Shown in pieces: positions 55,620 through 63,955 of a stretch of DNA of 64,000 nt. Both the position numbers and the translations under genes were made by a program. The stretch is taken from positions 34,095-98,094 of the forward strand of contig NZ_JAFDVE010000017.1 in the NCBI RefSeq assembly GCF_016888005.1, read 5' to 3'. Below the pieces are notes generated by a model, which was not told the DNA's origin, made no database searches, and worked only from the letters and a program-made list of their open reading frames with translations. The DNA is from Phycicoccus sp. CSK15P-2. GTDB taxonomy: Bacteria; Actinomycetota; Actinomycetes; Actinomycetales; Dermatophilaceae. The first letter of the stretch is position 1. The number at the start of each line of letters is the position of its first letter.

Positions 55620-55814
55620 GTGGCTGCCACCTGCGACGTCTGCGGCAAGGGCCCCGGTTTCGGGCACAACATCTCGCACTCGCACCGCCGCACGAAGCGC
55701 CGCTGGAACCCGAACATCCAGCGCGTCAAGGCGCTCGTCGGTGACGCCGGGGCGACCCCGAAGCGGCTCAACGTCTGCACCTCGTGCCTCAAGGCGGGCA
55801 AGGTCAAGCGCTGA
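55620..55814 (+). CDS. rpmB: Large ribosomal subunit protein L28 (zinc-binding form)
   Basis: 64 residues: CDVCGKGPGFGHNISHSHR at the start and CTSCLKAGKVKR at the end supply the four zinc cysteines, so this is the ordinary, not the zinc-free, version. The GTG start follows GGAGATCACCC. Monocistronic, with a promoter upstream and a strong hairpin downstream. Confidence 0.97.
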   Translation: MAATCDVCGKGPGFGHNISHSHRRTKRRWNPNIQRVKALVGDAGATPKRLNVCTSCLKAGKVKR

Positions 55815-55833
55815 CCACCCACTGACGCACGCC

Positions 55834-55871
55834 GGAACGGGCGGCCTCCCCACGGGGAGGCCGCCCGTTCC
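55834..55871. terminator. Bidirectional terminator, rpmB and thiL
   Basis: A perfect 18-base-pair stem (GGAACGGGCGGCCTCCCC and its complement) with a two-base centre. It sits between the convergent rpmB and thiL stop codons and can serve both. Confidence 0.88.
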
Positions 55872-55903
55872 GCGTCCGGGCCCCCGGGCTGCGCCGGAGA
55901 GGC

Positions 55904-56908
55904 TCAGGGGGAACGGTCGAAGTGGTCCCAGCCCCGGGCGTCCGGCACCTCACCGTCGACCGTGACGCGTGCGCCCGCGCCGGACGCATCGACCACGCGT
56001 CCGACGGGCACCCACGGCTGCCCCGGCAGACCCGTGAGGTCGGTGCCGGGCGGGAAGCAGCCGACGAGCGCGTGCTCCTCACCCCCGGCGAGCACTTGGT
56101 GCAGCGCCTCCTCGGCCCCGAGCACCCCTGTCAGGTCGCCGTCCGCGAAGCGCTCGCGCAGCACGTCGCCCTCCAGCTCGACCACGACCCGGCTCGCCGA
56201 CGCGACGCGCCCGAGGTCGGTGACAAGACCGTCGGAGACGTCGACGAGCGCCGTGGCGCCACCCTCGGCCGCAGCCGGGCCCGCGTCCCACGGCGGTCGG
56301 GGCGCCCGGTGGTAGGCGACGAGCCCGGCGGCCGCACCGTCTCGCGAGAGGCCGCGGCGCAGCACCTCGAGCCCACCCCCGGAACGGCCGAGCGAGCCGC
56401 ACACGGCGACGATGTCGCCCGGCGAGGCCCCGGAACGCAGCACCGGCGAGCGCCCGCGCAGGTCCCCGAGCGCGGTCACGCCGACCACGACGACACCGGG
56501 CGGGGCGGACGACAGGTCGCCACCGACGACCGGTGCGTTCGCCTCCTCGGCGACGGACGCGACACCGGCCGCGAGGTCGACGGCCCACGCGACAGCGGTG
56601 TCCGGGTCGGCCACGAGCGAGACGAGCAGCCCGGACGGTTCGGCCCCCATCGCCGCGATGTCCGCGAGGTTCTGGACCGCCACCTTGACGCCGACGTCGT
56701 GGCCGGTGGACCAGTCGTCGCGCCAGTCGTGGTCCCGGACCATCGAGTCCGTCGTCGCGACCACGCTGCCCCCCGGCGCCCCGAGGACGGCGGCGTCGTC
56801 CCCCGCGGGCACCGTGACCGTTCCCCAAGGCCGCGGCCGGGCCGCGCGGTAGTGCGGCAGGACACGCTCGAGGAGGGACGCCTCGTCGAGGTCGCGCAGG
56901 CGCTCCAT
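55904..56908 (-). CDS. thiL: Thiamine-monophosphate kinase
   Basis: Last step of thiamine diphosphate synthesis. 334 residues: GDDAAVLGAPGGSVVATTDSMV, VGGDLSSAP and the SGLVTDLGRVA segment (DVSDGLVTDLG) are the family motifs for Mg-ATP and TMP binding. GGAGGAGG seven bases before the ATG decides the start. It is divergent from the Lrp-like gene. Confidence 0.96.
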   Translation of the reverse strand: MERLRDLDEASLLERVLPHYRAARPRPWGTVTVPAGDDAAVLGAPGGSVVATTDSMVRDHDWRDDWSTGHDVGVKVAVQNLADIAAMGAEPSGLLVSLVADPDTAVAWAVDLAAGVASVAEEANAPVVGGDLSSAPPGVVVVGVTALGDLRGRSPVLRSGASPGDIVAVCGSLGRSGGGLEVLRRGLSRDGAAAGLVAYHRAPRPPWDAGPAAAEGGATALVDVSDGLVTDLGRVASASRVVVELEGDVLRERFADGDLTGVLGAEEALHQVLAGGEEHALVGCFPPGTDLTGLPGQPWVPVGRVVDASGAGARVTVDGEVPDARGWDHFDRSP

Positions 56909-57039
56909 CCGGGCCCTCCTCCCGCAGTGACGACCGGACCACCGGCACGGTAGCGTCTGGGGCGCCCCCGGCCACCACCGCGGGCCCCAACGCCGCGGTC
57001 GCCCAGGGCCCGGCGACCACGACGACAAGGTGGGAAGCA

Positions 57040-57273
57040 GTGGTACAGGCCTACATCCTGGTCCAGACCGACGTCGGCAAGGCGGCCTCCGTCGCCGCGG
57101 CCATCGCGCAGATCGACGGCGTCGTCCTCGCCGAGGACGTCACCGGTCCCTACGACGTCATCGCCCGGGTCGAGGCCGGCACCGTCGACGACCTCGGCAA
57201 GCTCGTCATCTCGCGGATCCAGGACACCGACGGCATCACCCGGACGCTCACGTGCACGGTGGTCCACGTCTGA
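57040..57273 (+). CDS. Stand-alone Lrp/AsnC ligand-binding (RAM) domain protein
   Basis: 77 residues: only the effector domain of Lrp regulators, no helix-turn-helix. AYILVQTDVGKAASVAAAI and GPYDVIARVEAGTVDDLGKLV fit the alpha-beta sandwich. It probably forms amino-acid-sensing oligomers or partners with full-length Lrp proteins. A GGTGGGA site leads the GTG. DUF3515 overlaps its end. Confidence 0.88.
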   Translation: MVQAYILVQTDVGKAASVAAAIAQIDGVVLAEDVTGPYDVIARVEAGTVDDLGKLVISRIQDTDGITRTLTCTVVHV

Positions 57274-57719
57274 CCCCGCACCGACCCCGCCCGGCGGCGG
57301 CAGCGCTCGGCGCTGTCGCCGTCGTGCTGTCCGGGTGCTCCTCCGCCGTGGCCGTCTCGGTCCCCGGCGGCGCCGACGTCCCTGCCTGTGCCGACGCGTC
57401 ATGGCCCGGCATGGTGAGTGGTCTGGAGCGTCGCGACACGGACCCGGCGGACCCGGCCGTCGCCGCATGGGGTGACCCGGCCGTCGTCGCCCGTTGCGGC
57501 GTCGCGGCGATCGGTCCGTCGGAGACCGAGTGCATCGACGTCGACGGCCAGGGCTGGGTCCCCGAGCCGCTCTCGGACGGCACCCGCTTCGTCTCGTTCG
57601 GCCGCGACCCGGCCCTGGAGGTGCTCGTGCCGTCCGACTACGACCCGGCACCACTGCTCCTCCCGGCGTTCACCGAGGTCGCCGGCGCCCTCCCACGAAA
57701 CGGCCTCGACTGCCGCTGA
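57252..57719 (+). CDS. DUF3515 lipoprotein
   Basis: 155 residues. A short positive N-terminus, a hydrophobic core and the lipobox VLSGC make it a predicted lipoprotein. Four further cysteines in the mature part (ACADASW, ARCGVAA, TECIDVD, LDCR) could form disulfides. The GTG start lies inside the Lrp-like gene, an overlap of 22 bases. DUF3515 next to ddl and thiL is conserved in Actinobacteria; its function is unknown. Confidence 0.85.
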   Translation: MHGGPRLTPHRPRPAAAALGAVAVVLSGCSSAVAVSVPGGADVPACADASWPGMVSGLERRDTDPADPAVAAWGDPAVVARCGVAAIGPSETECIDVDGQGWVPEPLSDGTRFVSFGRDPALEVLVPSDYDPAPLLLPAFTEVAGALPRNGLDCR

Positions 57720-57725
57720 GCCGGC

Positions 57726-58850
57726 TCAGCGCAGGCCGGTCCGCCGCTCCAGCGCCAGCGCGACCAGCTCGTCGATGAGCTCGGAGTACCCGATGCCCGT
57801 GGCCGCCCACATCCGCGGGAACATCGAGCTGGGCGTGAATCCCGGCATCGTGTTGACCTCGTTGACGACGACCCGGCCGTCGTCCTGGAGGAAGAAGTCG
57901 ACCCGGGCGAGCCCCTCGCAGCCCGCGGCCTCGAACGCCTCGACCGCCATCTCGCGGATGGTGCGCGCTGCCTCGGGCGGGACGTCCGCCGGAGTGGTGA
58001 GCCGGACGTCGTCGTCCCCGGACAGGTACTTGGCCTCGAAGTCGTAGAAGTCGTGGTTCGCGACGACGACGCACTCGCCGAGCTCGCTCGCCCGGGGAGG
58101 CTCGGTGCCCCGGCCCTCGAGGATGCCGCACTCGATCTCGCGGCCGTCGACGGCGGCCTCGACGACGACCTTCGGGTCGTGCTCGCGGGCGGCCTCGACC
58201 GCCGCCTCGAGCCCTTCGGCTGAGGACACCTTCGTGATGCCGATGCTCGACCCGGCGCGGGCGGGCTTGACGAAGACCGGCAGGCCGAGGCTGCGCACCG
58301 CGTCCAGGGACGCGGCCTTGTCGCGGCGCCACTCGCGGTCGGTGATGACGACGTACGGCCCGACGGGGAGCCCGGCCGCGGCCAGCACGGTCTTCATGAG
58401 GGCTTTGTCCATCATCACCGCGGACGCCGTGACACCGGAGCCGACGTAGCGGACGTCGGCGAGGTCGAGCAGGCCCTGGAGTGTGCCGTCCTCCCCGAAC
58501 GGGCCGTGGAGCAGGGGGAACACGACGTCGACCTCGCCGAGGGTGCGCGGCGGCTGCCCGGCCTCGTGGACGACGAGGGTGCGGTCGGTAACGCTCGTCG
58601 GGACGATGACGCTCGCGGAGCCGCCGTCGACCTCCGGCTCGTGGCCCGGGGTGAGGCGCAACGGCTCGGGGTCGTCCGCGGCGAGCACCCAGTGCCCGTC
58701 CTTGGCGATGCCGACGGGCACGACCTCGTAGCGCTCGCGGTCGAGGGCCTCGAGGACGCTCGCCGCGGTCGCGCACGACACGGCGTGCTCCGAGGACCGG
58801 CCGCCGAAGACGAGGGCGATGCGGATGGGGTCGCTGCTGGGCTGGCTCAT
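57726..58850 (-). CDS. ddl: D-alanine--D-alanine ligase
   Basis: Makes the D-Ala-D-Ala end of the peptidoglycan stem. 374 residues: FGGRSSEHAVS start, the ATP-grasp core, and EVNTMPGFTPSSMFP at the end. The omega-loop reads FEAKYLSGDD with Lys-Tyr, indicating D-Ala rather than D-lactate as second substrate. TAGAGT ends eight bases before the ATG, and the start region is shared with the divergent cystathionine lyase-type gene. Confidence 0.97.
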   Translation of the reverse strand: MSQPSSDPIRIALVFGGRSSEHAVSCATAASVLEALDRERYEVVPVGIAKDGHWVLAADDPEPLRLTPGHEPEVDGGSASVIVPTSVTDRTLVVHEAGQPPRTLGEVDVVFPLLHGPFGEDGTLQGLLDLADVRYVGSGVTASAVMMDKALMKTVLAAAGLPVGPYVVITDREWRRDKAASLDAVRSLGLPVFVKPARAGSSIGITKVSSAEGLEAAVEAAREHDPKVVVEAAVDGREIECGILEGRGTEPPRASELGECVVVANHDFYDFEAKYLSGDDDVRLTTPADVPPEAARTIREMAVEAFEAAGCEGLARVDFFLQDDGRVVVNEVNTMPGFTPSSMFPRMWAATGIGYSELIDELVALALERRTGLR

Positions 58851-58858
58851 CGCGAGCG

Positions 58859-58885
58859 ACTCTAGCCGTCCTAGGCTGTGACTCC
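58859..58885. promoter_or_regulatory. Back-to-back leaderless promoters, ddl and cystathionine lyase-type gene
   Basis: Minus TAGAGT (58859-58864) serves ddl, plus TAGGCT (58872-58877) serves the lyase-type gene. Only seven bases separate the hexamers, and the two start codons are 35 bases apart, so each gene's -35 must lie inside the other's coding sequence. Confidence 0.5.
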
Positions 58886-59986
58886 GTGACCGACGAGCCG
58901 CGCCCTCCCCGTCCCGACCTCACCCCGGCGACCCGCCTGGTCGCGCTCGGCAGGGAGCCCGTCGTCCCGGGAGGCCAGGTCGGAGCCCCGCTCGTCCTGA
59001 CCTCGACGTACCACGCCGACGGGCCGGTGTCCTACGCCCGCAGCGGCAACCCGACGTGGTCGGCGTTCGAGGAGGCGCTCGGCTCGCTCGAGGGCGGTGA
59101 GGCGCTCGTCCTCGCCTCCGGGATGGCCGCCGTCGCGGCGGTCTTCTCGCTCCTCCCCCACGGCGGGACGGTCGTCGTGCCGGACGCCGCGTACAACGGG
59201 GTCATGGCCACGGTCTCGGCGCTCGAGGCCGACACCGCCGCCACGGTGCGTCGCGTCGACGTCACGGACACCGGCGCCGTCGTCGCCGCGCTCGAGGGCG
59301 CCGACCTGCTGTGGCTCGAGTCGCCGACGAACCCGCTCCTCGAGGTGGCCGACCTCGAGGCCCTGACCGCCGCCGCCCGCGAGCGTGGTGTGCTGACGGC
59401 CGTCGACAACACCTTCTCGACCCCGCTGCTCCAGCGTCCGCTCGAGCTCGGTGCCGATGTCGTCGTGCACTCGGCGACGAAGTACCTCTCCGGCCACAGC
59501 GACCTCCTCCTCGGCGCCCTCGTCACCCCCGCGACGGCGGACGGTCGTGCGCTGCACGAGCGGCTCCGCCGGCACCGGCAGCTGCACGGCGGCGTCGCGG
59601 GCCCGATGGAGACCTGGCTCGCGCTGCGCGGCCTGCGCACCCTGCACCTGCGTCTGGAGCGTGCCTGCGCGAACGCCGCCGCCCTCGCGGAGCGGCTCGC
59701 GGACCATCCGGCGGTGACCCGGGTCCGCTACCCGGGCATCGGGGCCATCGTGTCGGTCGAGGTCCTCGGGGGCCCGGCCGGTGCCGAGCGGGTCTGCGCC
59801 GCCACCGAGGTCTGGGTGCACGCGACGAGCCTCGGCGGGGTCGAGAGCCTCCTCGAGCGGCGCCGCCGTCACCCGGACGAGCCGGCCACGGTGCCGGAGG
59901 ACCTGTTGCGTCTCGCGGTGGGTGTCGAGGACGTCGAGGACCTGTGGCGTGACCTGTCAGCAGCCCTCGACCGCGCGGCCGACTGA
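58886..59986 (+). CDS. Cys/Met metabolism PLP-dependent enzyme (cystathionine gamma-lyase/synthase type)
   Basis: 366 residues. The PLP lysine is in [14 protein letters not shown] near residue 197; [23 protein letters not shown] and [12 protein letters not shown] are the family motifs. The final quarter, usually ending in the [10 protein letters not shown] region, is compact here. Cystathionine gamma-synthase, gamma-lyase or homocysteine-forming activity cannot be separated. It breaks the ddl-gpsA neighbourhood known from mycobacteria. Confidence 0.9.
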   Translation: MTDEPRPPRPDLTPATRLVALGREPVVPGGQVGAPLVLTSTYHADGPVSYARSGNPTWSAFEEALGSLEGGEALVLASGMAAVAAVFSLLPHGGTVVVPDAAYNGVMATVSALEADTAATVRRVDVTDTGAVVAALEGADLLWLESPTNPLLEVADLEALTAAARERGVLTAVDNTFSTPLLQRPLELGADVVVHSATKYLSGHSDLLLGALVTPATADGRALHERLRRHRQLHGGVAGPMETWLALRGLRTLHLRLERACANAAALAERLADHPAVTRVRYPGIGAIVSVEVLGGPAGAERVCAATEVWVHATSLGGVESLLERRRRHPDEPATVPEDLLRLAVGVEDVEDLWRDLSAALDRAAD

Positions 59987-60048
59987 CCTGTCGAGATAGG
60001 GCATGCGCATCGCTGCCTCGGTGTTCGGGCGATGGCAGGTCAGCGGCC

Positions 60049-60579
60049 TCACGTCCAGGGCTCACCGTTCTTGTCGATGACGCCTCCACCGCAGTCCGGA
60101 CAGAAGAATCCGCCGGGGCCTGCTTCGAGCTCGCCGGGTCCTGGCGAGCATCGGCAGGCGGACGCATGTGGCCGGGCACGGGCCGGGTCCCAGAGGATGC
60201 TGCTCTCGCCATCGCTGGTGACGAGCCCGTCGACGCCGTGAGCCTCGAGCTCCTCGACGATCACGCGGACCATGGCCTCAGCCATCTTCGATGTCGTGGC
60301 GCTCTTGGTGTCCGCCCAGACCAGGACACCGTCGTGGACGACCTCCACGTCACTGACGAAGCTCGGCGTGTGGGCATCCACCATCGTGGCGGGTTCGGCC
60401 GCCTCCCATTCGCGTCCGTCCGCATCGACCAGCATCAGCCGAGGCGCGGCGGCCGCCAGCGCGGCGGCCGCCGCCTCGACGTCCCGCGTCCGGATGAGGA
60501 AGCGCGGGTCCTCGTCCCACCCGAACTCGTAGTCGGGGTCCTCGGGCGAGACCAGATTCGGGTCGCGGGTCACGGGCAT
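60049..60579 (-). CDS. Hypothetical protein with C-terminal zinc-ribbon-like cysteines
   Basis: 176 residues, soluble, acidic. The first two thirds look like an alpha-beta domain (DPRFLIRTRDVEAAAAALA, MLVDADGREWE, VHDGVLVWADTKSATTS, IVEELEAHGVDGLVTSDGES). The end has CRC near 142 and CPDC near 161, a likely zinc ribbon. GGAG six bases before the ATG supports the start. The gene starts two bases after gpsA. I do not recognise a family. Confidence 0.75.
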   Translation of the reverse strand: MPVTRDPNLVSPEDPDYEFGWDEDPRFLIRTRDVEAAAAALAAAAPRLMLVDADGREWEAAEPATMVDAHTPSFVSDVEVVHDGVLVWADTKSATTSKMAEAMVRVIVEELEAHGVDGLVTSDGESSILWDPARARPHASACRCSPGPGELEAGPGGFFCPDCGGGVIDKNGEPWT

Positions 60580-60581
60580 GG

Positions 60582-61580
60582 TCACTCCGTCTCGGCTTTG
60601 CGGGGGCGTGAGAGCAGGGCGGTGACGACCTCCTGCGACGTGCGCCCGTGCCGGATCATCGCGTCGACCTGCTCGATGATCGGGACGTCGACGTCGTGCT
60701 TGCGCGCGAGCTCGACGATGGACGTGCACGACTTGACGCCCTCGGCGGTCTGCCGGGTCAGCGCCACGACCTCGTCGACCGCCATGCCCTGGCCGAGGCG
60801 GACGCCGAAGGAGTGGTTGCGCGACAGCGGCGACATGCACGTCGCGATGAGGTCCCCGACCCCGGCCAGGCCGGCGAAGGTCACCGCGTCCCCGCCGACT
60901 GCGGTGCCGAGGCGGGTGGTCTCGGCCAGGCCCCGCGTGATGATCGACGCCTTGGAGTTGTCGCCCATGCCGAGGCCCTCGGCCATGCCGACGGCCAGCG
61001 CGATGACGTTCTTCACCGCGCCCGCGATCTCGGTGCCGACGACGTCGGTCGTCGTGTAGGGCCTGAAGTACGGTGCGGCACAAGCCGCGGCCACCCGCTC
61101 GGCGACAGCGGTGCTGCTCGACGCGACGACGGAGGCCGCCGGCTGCTTGGCGGCGATCTCACGCGCCAGGTTCGGGCCCGATACGACGGCGACGCGCTCC
61201 GGGTCGACCCGGCCGACCTCCGCGACGACCTCCGACATCCGCTTCGTCGTCCCGAGCTCCACGCCCTTCATCAGCGAGACGACCGCGGCGTCCCCCGGCA
61301 GGACCGACGCCCACGCGGTGAGGTTCTCGCGCAGCGTCTGCGACGGCACGGCGAGGACCACGACGTCGGCACCGTCGGTCGCCTCGGCGGGGTCGGTGGT
61401 CGCCCGGACGGTGTCCGGCAGACGCAGCTCGGGCAGGTAGGCCTCGTTGACGCCGGCGTTGACCTGTTCGACGACCTCGTCGCGGCGGCCCCACATCGTC
61501 ACGGGGGTGCCGGCGTCCGCGAGCACGGCGGCGAAGGCCGTCCCCCAGCTGCCGGTCCCGAACACGGCTGCCCTGCTCAC
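60582..61580 (-). CDS. gpsA: Glycerol-3-phosphate dehydrogenase [NAD(P)+]
   Basis: Supplies sn-glycerol-3-phosphate for lipid synthesis. 332 residues: FGTGSWGTAFAAVLA (NAD motif), VSGPNLAREI and the catalytic Lys in EIAGAVKNVIALAVG, then GLAGVGDLIATC. The GTG start overlaps the plsC stop as GTGA, with GGGAGGCGTC before it. It sits directly after plsC, another step of phosphatidate synthesis. Confidence 0.97.
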   Translation of the reverse strand: MSRAAVFGTGSWGTAFAAVLADAGTPVTMWGRRDEVVEQVNAGVNEAYLPELRLPDTVRATTDPAEATDGADVVVLAVPSQTLRENLTAWASVLPGDAAVVSLMKGVELGTTKRMSEVVAEVGRVDPERVAVVSGPNLAREIAAKQPAASVVASSSTAVAERVAAACAAPYFRPYTTTDVVGTEIAGAVKNVIALAVGMAEGLGMGDNSKASIITRGLAETTRLGTAVGGDAVTFAGLAGVGDLIATCMSPLSRNHSFGVRLGQGMAVDEVVALTRQTAEGVKSCTSIVELARKHDVDVPIIEQVDAMIRHGRTSQEVVTALLSRPRKAETE

Positions 61581-62335
61581 GACGCCTCCCGGAGGTCGCG
61601 CGGCCGGCCGGTCGGGGTGATCCCGGCACGGCGCGGGTCGAAGCGTTCGAGAGGGGCGGACTCGCCGCGCAGCACCTCGAGCTCGGCGGTGATGGCCCCG
61701 ACGATCCGGGCCGAGGCGTCCCGGAGCAGCTCGGCGGTCACGGGGCGGTCGTAGAGGTCGGAGAGGTCGACCGGGGCGCCGGCCCGGACGTGCATCGTGC
61801 GGCGAGGGAAGAGCCGAGGACGCCGCTCGTACGGTGCGAGGACGTCCTGCGGCCCCCACATCGCAACGGGCACGACCGGGCACCGGGTCTCGAGGGCGAT
61901 ACGGGCGGCCCCGGTCTTGCCACGCATCGGCCAGAGGTCGGGGTCGCGGGTCAGGGTGCCCTCCGGGTAGACGGCCACACACTTGCCGGCGCGCACGGCG
62001 TCGACCGCCGCCCGGTACGCGTCGACGGCGCGCCCGGACTCGCGGTAGACGGGAATCTGGTCGGCCGACCGCAGGATCGCCCCCACGACCGGGATGTCGA
62101 AGACCTCGACCTTGCCGAGGAAGCGCGGTGAGCGGCCGTTGTCGACGAGGTAGTGCGCGAAGACGAGCGGGTCGACGTGCGAGACGTGGTTGGGACAGAC
62201 GACCCAGCCACCCTCCGTGGGGAGGTGCTCGGTGCCGGACCACGCACGCCGGGTCAGCATCATGAGGAAGGGACGCAGGATCCGGATGGCGAGCCGGTAG
62301 CCGAAGGGACGCGAGGAGTCCGTGGGGGTGCTCAC
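61577..62335 (-). CDS. plsC: 1-acyl-sn-glycerol-3-phosphate acyltransferase
   Basis: 252 residues. The two acyltransferase boxes are NHVSHVDP (HxxxxD) near 60 and YPEGTLTRD (EGT) near 135. It makes phosphatidic acid for CdsA. The GTG start has AAGGA upstream; the frame is open far upstream, so the start is decided by this site. Coupled to gpsA. Confidence 0.93.
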   Translation of the reverse strand: MSTPTDSSRPFGYRLAIRILRPFLMMLTRRAWSGTEHLPTEGGWVVCPNHVSHVDPLVFAHYLVDNGRSPRFLGKVEVFDIPVVGAILRSADQIPVYRESGRAVDAYRAAVDAVRAGKCVAVYPEGTLTRDPDLWPMRGKTGAARIALETRCPVVPVAMWGPQDVLAPYERRPRLFPRRTMHVRAGAPVDLSDLYDRPVTAELLRDASARIVGAITAELEVLRGESAPLERFDPRRAGITPTGRPRDLREAS

Positions 62336-62423
62336 CTGGGTCCTTCCGTGGGGGGTCACCGCATTGTGGTCTGCCGCGGGGGCGATGTCGAGCAGGGCAC
62401 GGCGGGTTGGCAGGATCGACGCC

Positions 62424-63266
62424 GTGACCCCGACCCACCGGCTCGCGGTCGTCGTCCCGGTCAAGGGCGGTCCGCTCGCGAAGTCCCGTCTGGCACTGCC
62501 GGAGGCGATGCGGCGGGACCTCGCGGACGCCTTCGCCCGCGACACCGTCGCAGCGCTGCGCGGCGGCCTGCCCGACGCCGCGGTGCACGTGGTCAGCGCA
62601 CACGCGGAGGTACGCGCCTGGGCCGTCGAGGCCGGCTGCAGGGTGCCGGCCGACCCGGGGGGCGGGCTCGATGCGGCCGTCGCCGCGGGGCTGGGCTCGG
62701 CGGCCCGAGCGGGGAGCATCACGGGGCTGGTGGTCCTCGGGGACCATCCGGCGCTCACGGCGGCGGAGGCTGCGGCGTCCGCAGGTCTTCCGACCGGGAG
62801 CCTCGTCGCCGACGCGGACGGCTCGGGTACCGCTCTGCTCGTCGTCGACCTCACGACCGGGCCGCCCTGGCGCACGGCGTTCGGGGCTGGCAGCGCCCGC
62901 GCGCACGAGGAGCTCGGGTACTCCCCCGCCCGTCTCGCCGCTCCCGGCCTGCGCACGGATGTCGACGACGCCGACTCGTTCGCGTCCGCGCTGGCCCTGG
63001 GGGTGGGCCAGCACACGGCTGCGGCGCTGGGGCGCGCTACCCTGCCGGGCGTGCAGGCGACGATCCACGAGCCGGTCGGGGAGCACCCGGGCAGTGCGCT
63101 CCTCGACGACGGTCGGCGGGTGGAGGTCCCCCTCGACGCGGTCGTCGACAGCGGGTTGCTGCACCTGCGCAGCGGGCAGCGCGTCCACGTCGAGCTCGGC
63201 GACGACGGCCGCGTCGCGACGCGGGTGTGGCTCAGCGGGATCGGGCCGGGCGAGACGATCCGCTGA
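62424..63266 (+). CDS. CofC/FbiD 2-phospholactate (phosphoenolpyruvate) guanylyltransferase fused to a small C-terminal domain
   Basis: Residues 1-205 are a CofC/FbiD enzyme of coenzyme F420 synthesis: VVPVKGGPLAKSRLALP, VVLGDHPALTAAE, ADADGSGTALL and FGAGSARAHEELG. Residues 210-280 form a separate beta-rich domain (VQATIHEPVGEHPG, VLLDDGRR-type, SGQRVHVELGDDGRVATRVWL) resembling the small OB/cold-shock-like proteins often encoded beside it. Residue 210 is a GTG codon with TACCCT seven bases before it. CAGGAT ends seven bases before the main GTG start. Confidence 0.85.
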   Translation: MTPTHRLAVVVPVKGGPLAKSRLALPEAMRRDLADAFARDTVAALRGGLPDAAVHVVSAHAEVRAWAVEAGCRVPADPGGGLDAAVAAGLGSAARAGSITGLVVLGDHPALTAAEAAASAGLPTGSLVADADGSGTALLVVDLTTGPPWRTAFGAGSARAHEELGYSPARLAAPGLRTDVDDADSFASALALGVGQHTAAALGRATLPGVQATIHEPVGEHPGSALLDDGRRVEVPLDAVVDSGLLHLRSGQRVHVELGDDGRVATRVWLSGIGPGETIR

Positions 63267-63273
63267 CCTCGGG

Positions 63274-63876
63274 TCAGGACTTCTTCGCCGTACGCTTCGC
63301 GCCGGTCTTCTTCGCCCCGCCCGTGGAGGCAGCGGATGCCTTGCGCGTGGTCGCCGCCTTCTTGACGGTCGACTTCTTCGCCGTGGAGGCCGTGGCCTTC
63401 GATGCCGCCGACTTCTTCGCGGCGGCCCTCTGGGTGGCCGACTTCTTCGCCGCCGCCTTCGTGGCTGTCGTCTTCTTCGCGGACGCCGTCTTCTTCGACG
63501 CGGCCTTCTTCGCGGACGCCGCCTTCTTCGTCGCGGCGGCGTCCTTCGTGGCAGACCCGGCCGGGGCACGCCCCGTCGCGGTGCCGGTCTTCGGGACCGT
63601 GCTCGGTTTGCGGACGTAGTCCTTGAACGCCGTTCCGGGACGGAACCGTGGCGAGCGGCCCTTGGGGATCCGCACGGCGTCGCCCGTGCGGGGGTTGCGA
63701 CCCGTGCGGGCCGCGCGGTCGACCCGGTCGAACGTGCCGAACCCGGTGATCGCGACCTTGCCCCCGCGCACGACCTCCCGGACGATCGTGTCGAACACCG
63801 TGTCGAGCGCCTCGACGGCGGCCTTGCGGCTGCCGAGTGTCTTCTCCAGTTCCCTGACGAGATCTGCCTTGTTCAC
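63274..63876 (-). CDS. hupB: HU-type nucleoid protein with Lys/Ala-rich tail (HupB)
   Basis: 200 residues. HU fold (1-95): VNKADLVRELEKTLGSRKAAVEALDTVF, ITGFGTFDRVDRAARTGRNPRTG and the DNA-binding arms. Residues 100-200 are a low-complexity tail of Lys, Ala, Thr, Ser repeats like KKAASAKKAASKKTA, as in mycobacterial HupB. The GTG start has GGAGG seven bases upstream. Tail binding to DNA/RNA and control by acetylation are known in mycobacteria. Confidence 0.96.
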   Translation of the reverse strand: MNKADLVRELEKTLGSRKAAVEALDTVFDTIVREVVRGGKVAITGFGTFDRVDRAARTGRNPRTGDAVRIPKGRSPRFRPGTAFKDYVRKPSTVPKTGTATGRAPAGSATKDAAATKKAASAKKAASKKTASAKKTTATKAAAKKSATQRAAAKKSAASKATASTAKKSTVKKAATTRKASAASTGGAKKTGAKRTAKKS

Positions 63877-63927
63877 GTGATGCCTCCATCGCTGGGCGCC
63901 GGGTGCAGGCGACCCGACGGCAGTGTC

Positions 63928-63955
63928 GGGGGGGGGGCCCCCCCCCCCCCGGGGG
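63928..63955. other. Homopolymer run G10-C13-G5, possible assembly artefact
   Basis: Ten G, thirteen C and five G follow each other directly. Nothing else in the window looks like this. It lies just before the window end, so a contig edge or base-calling fault is likely. Sequence after 63928 should be treated with caution. Confidence 0.7.

Noticed and set aside
45599..55814. Possibility that rpmF or rpmB are zinc-independent paralogs under Zur control
   Set aside because: Both keep all four zinc cysteines, and no Zur-like palindrome was seen in their promoters.
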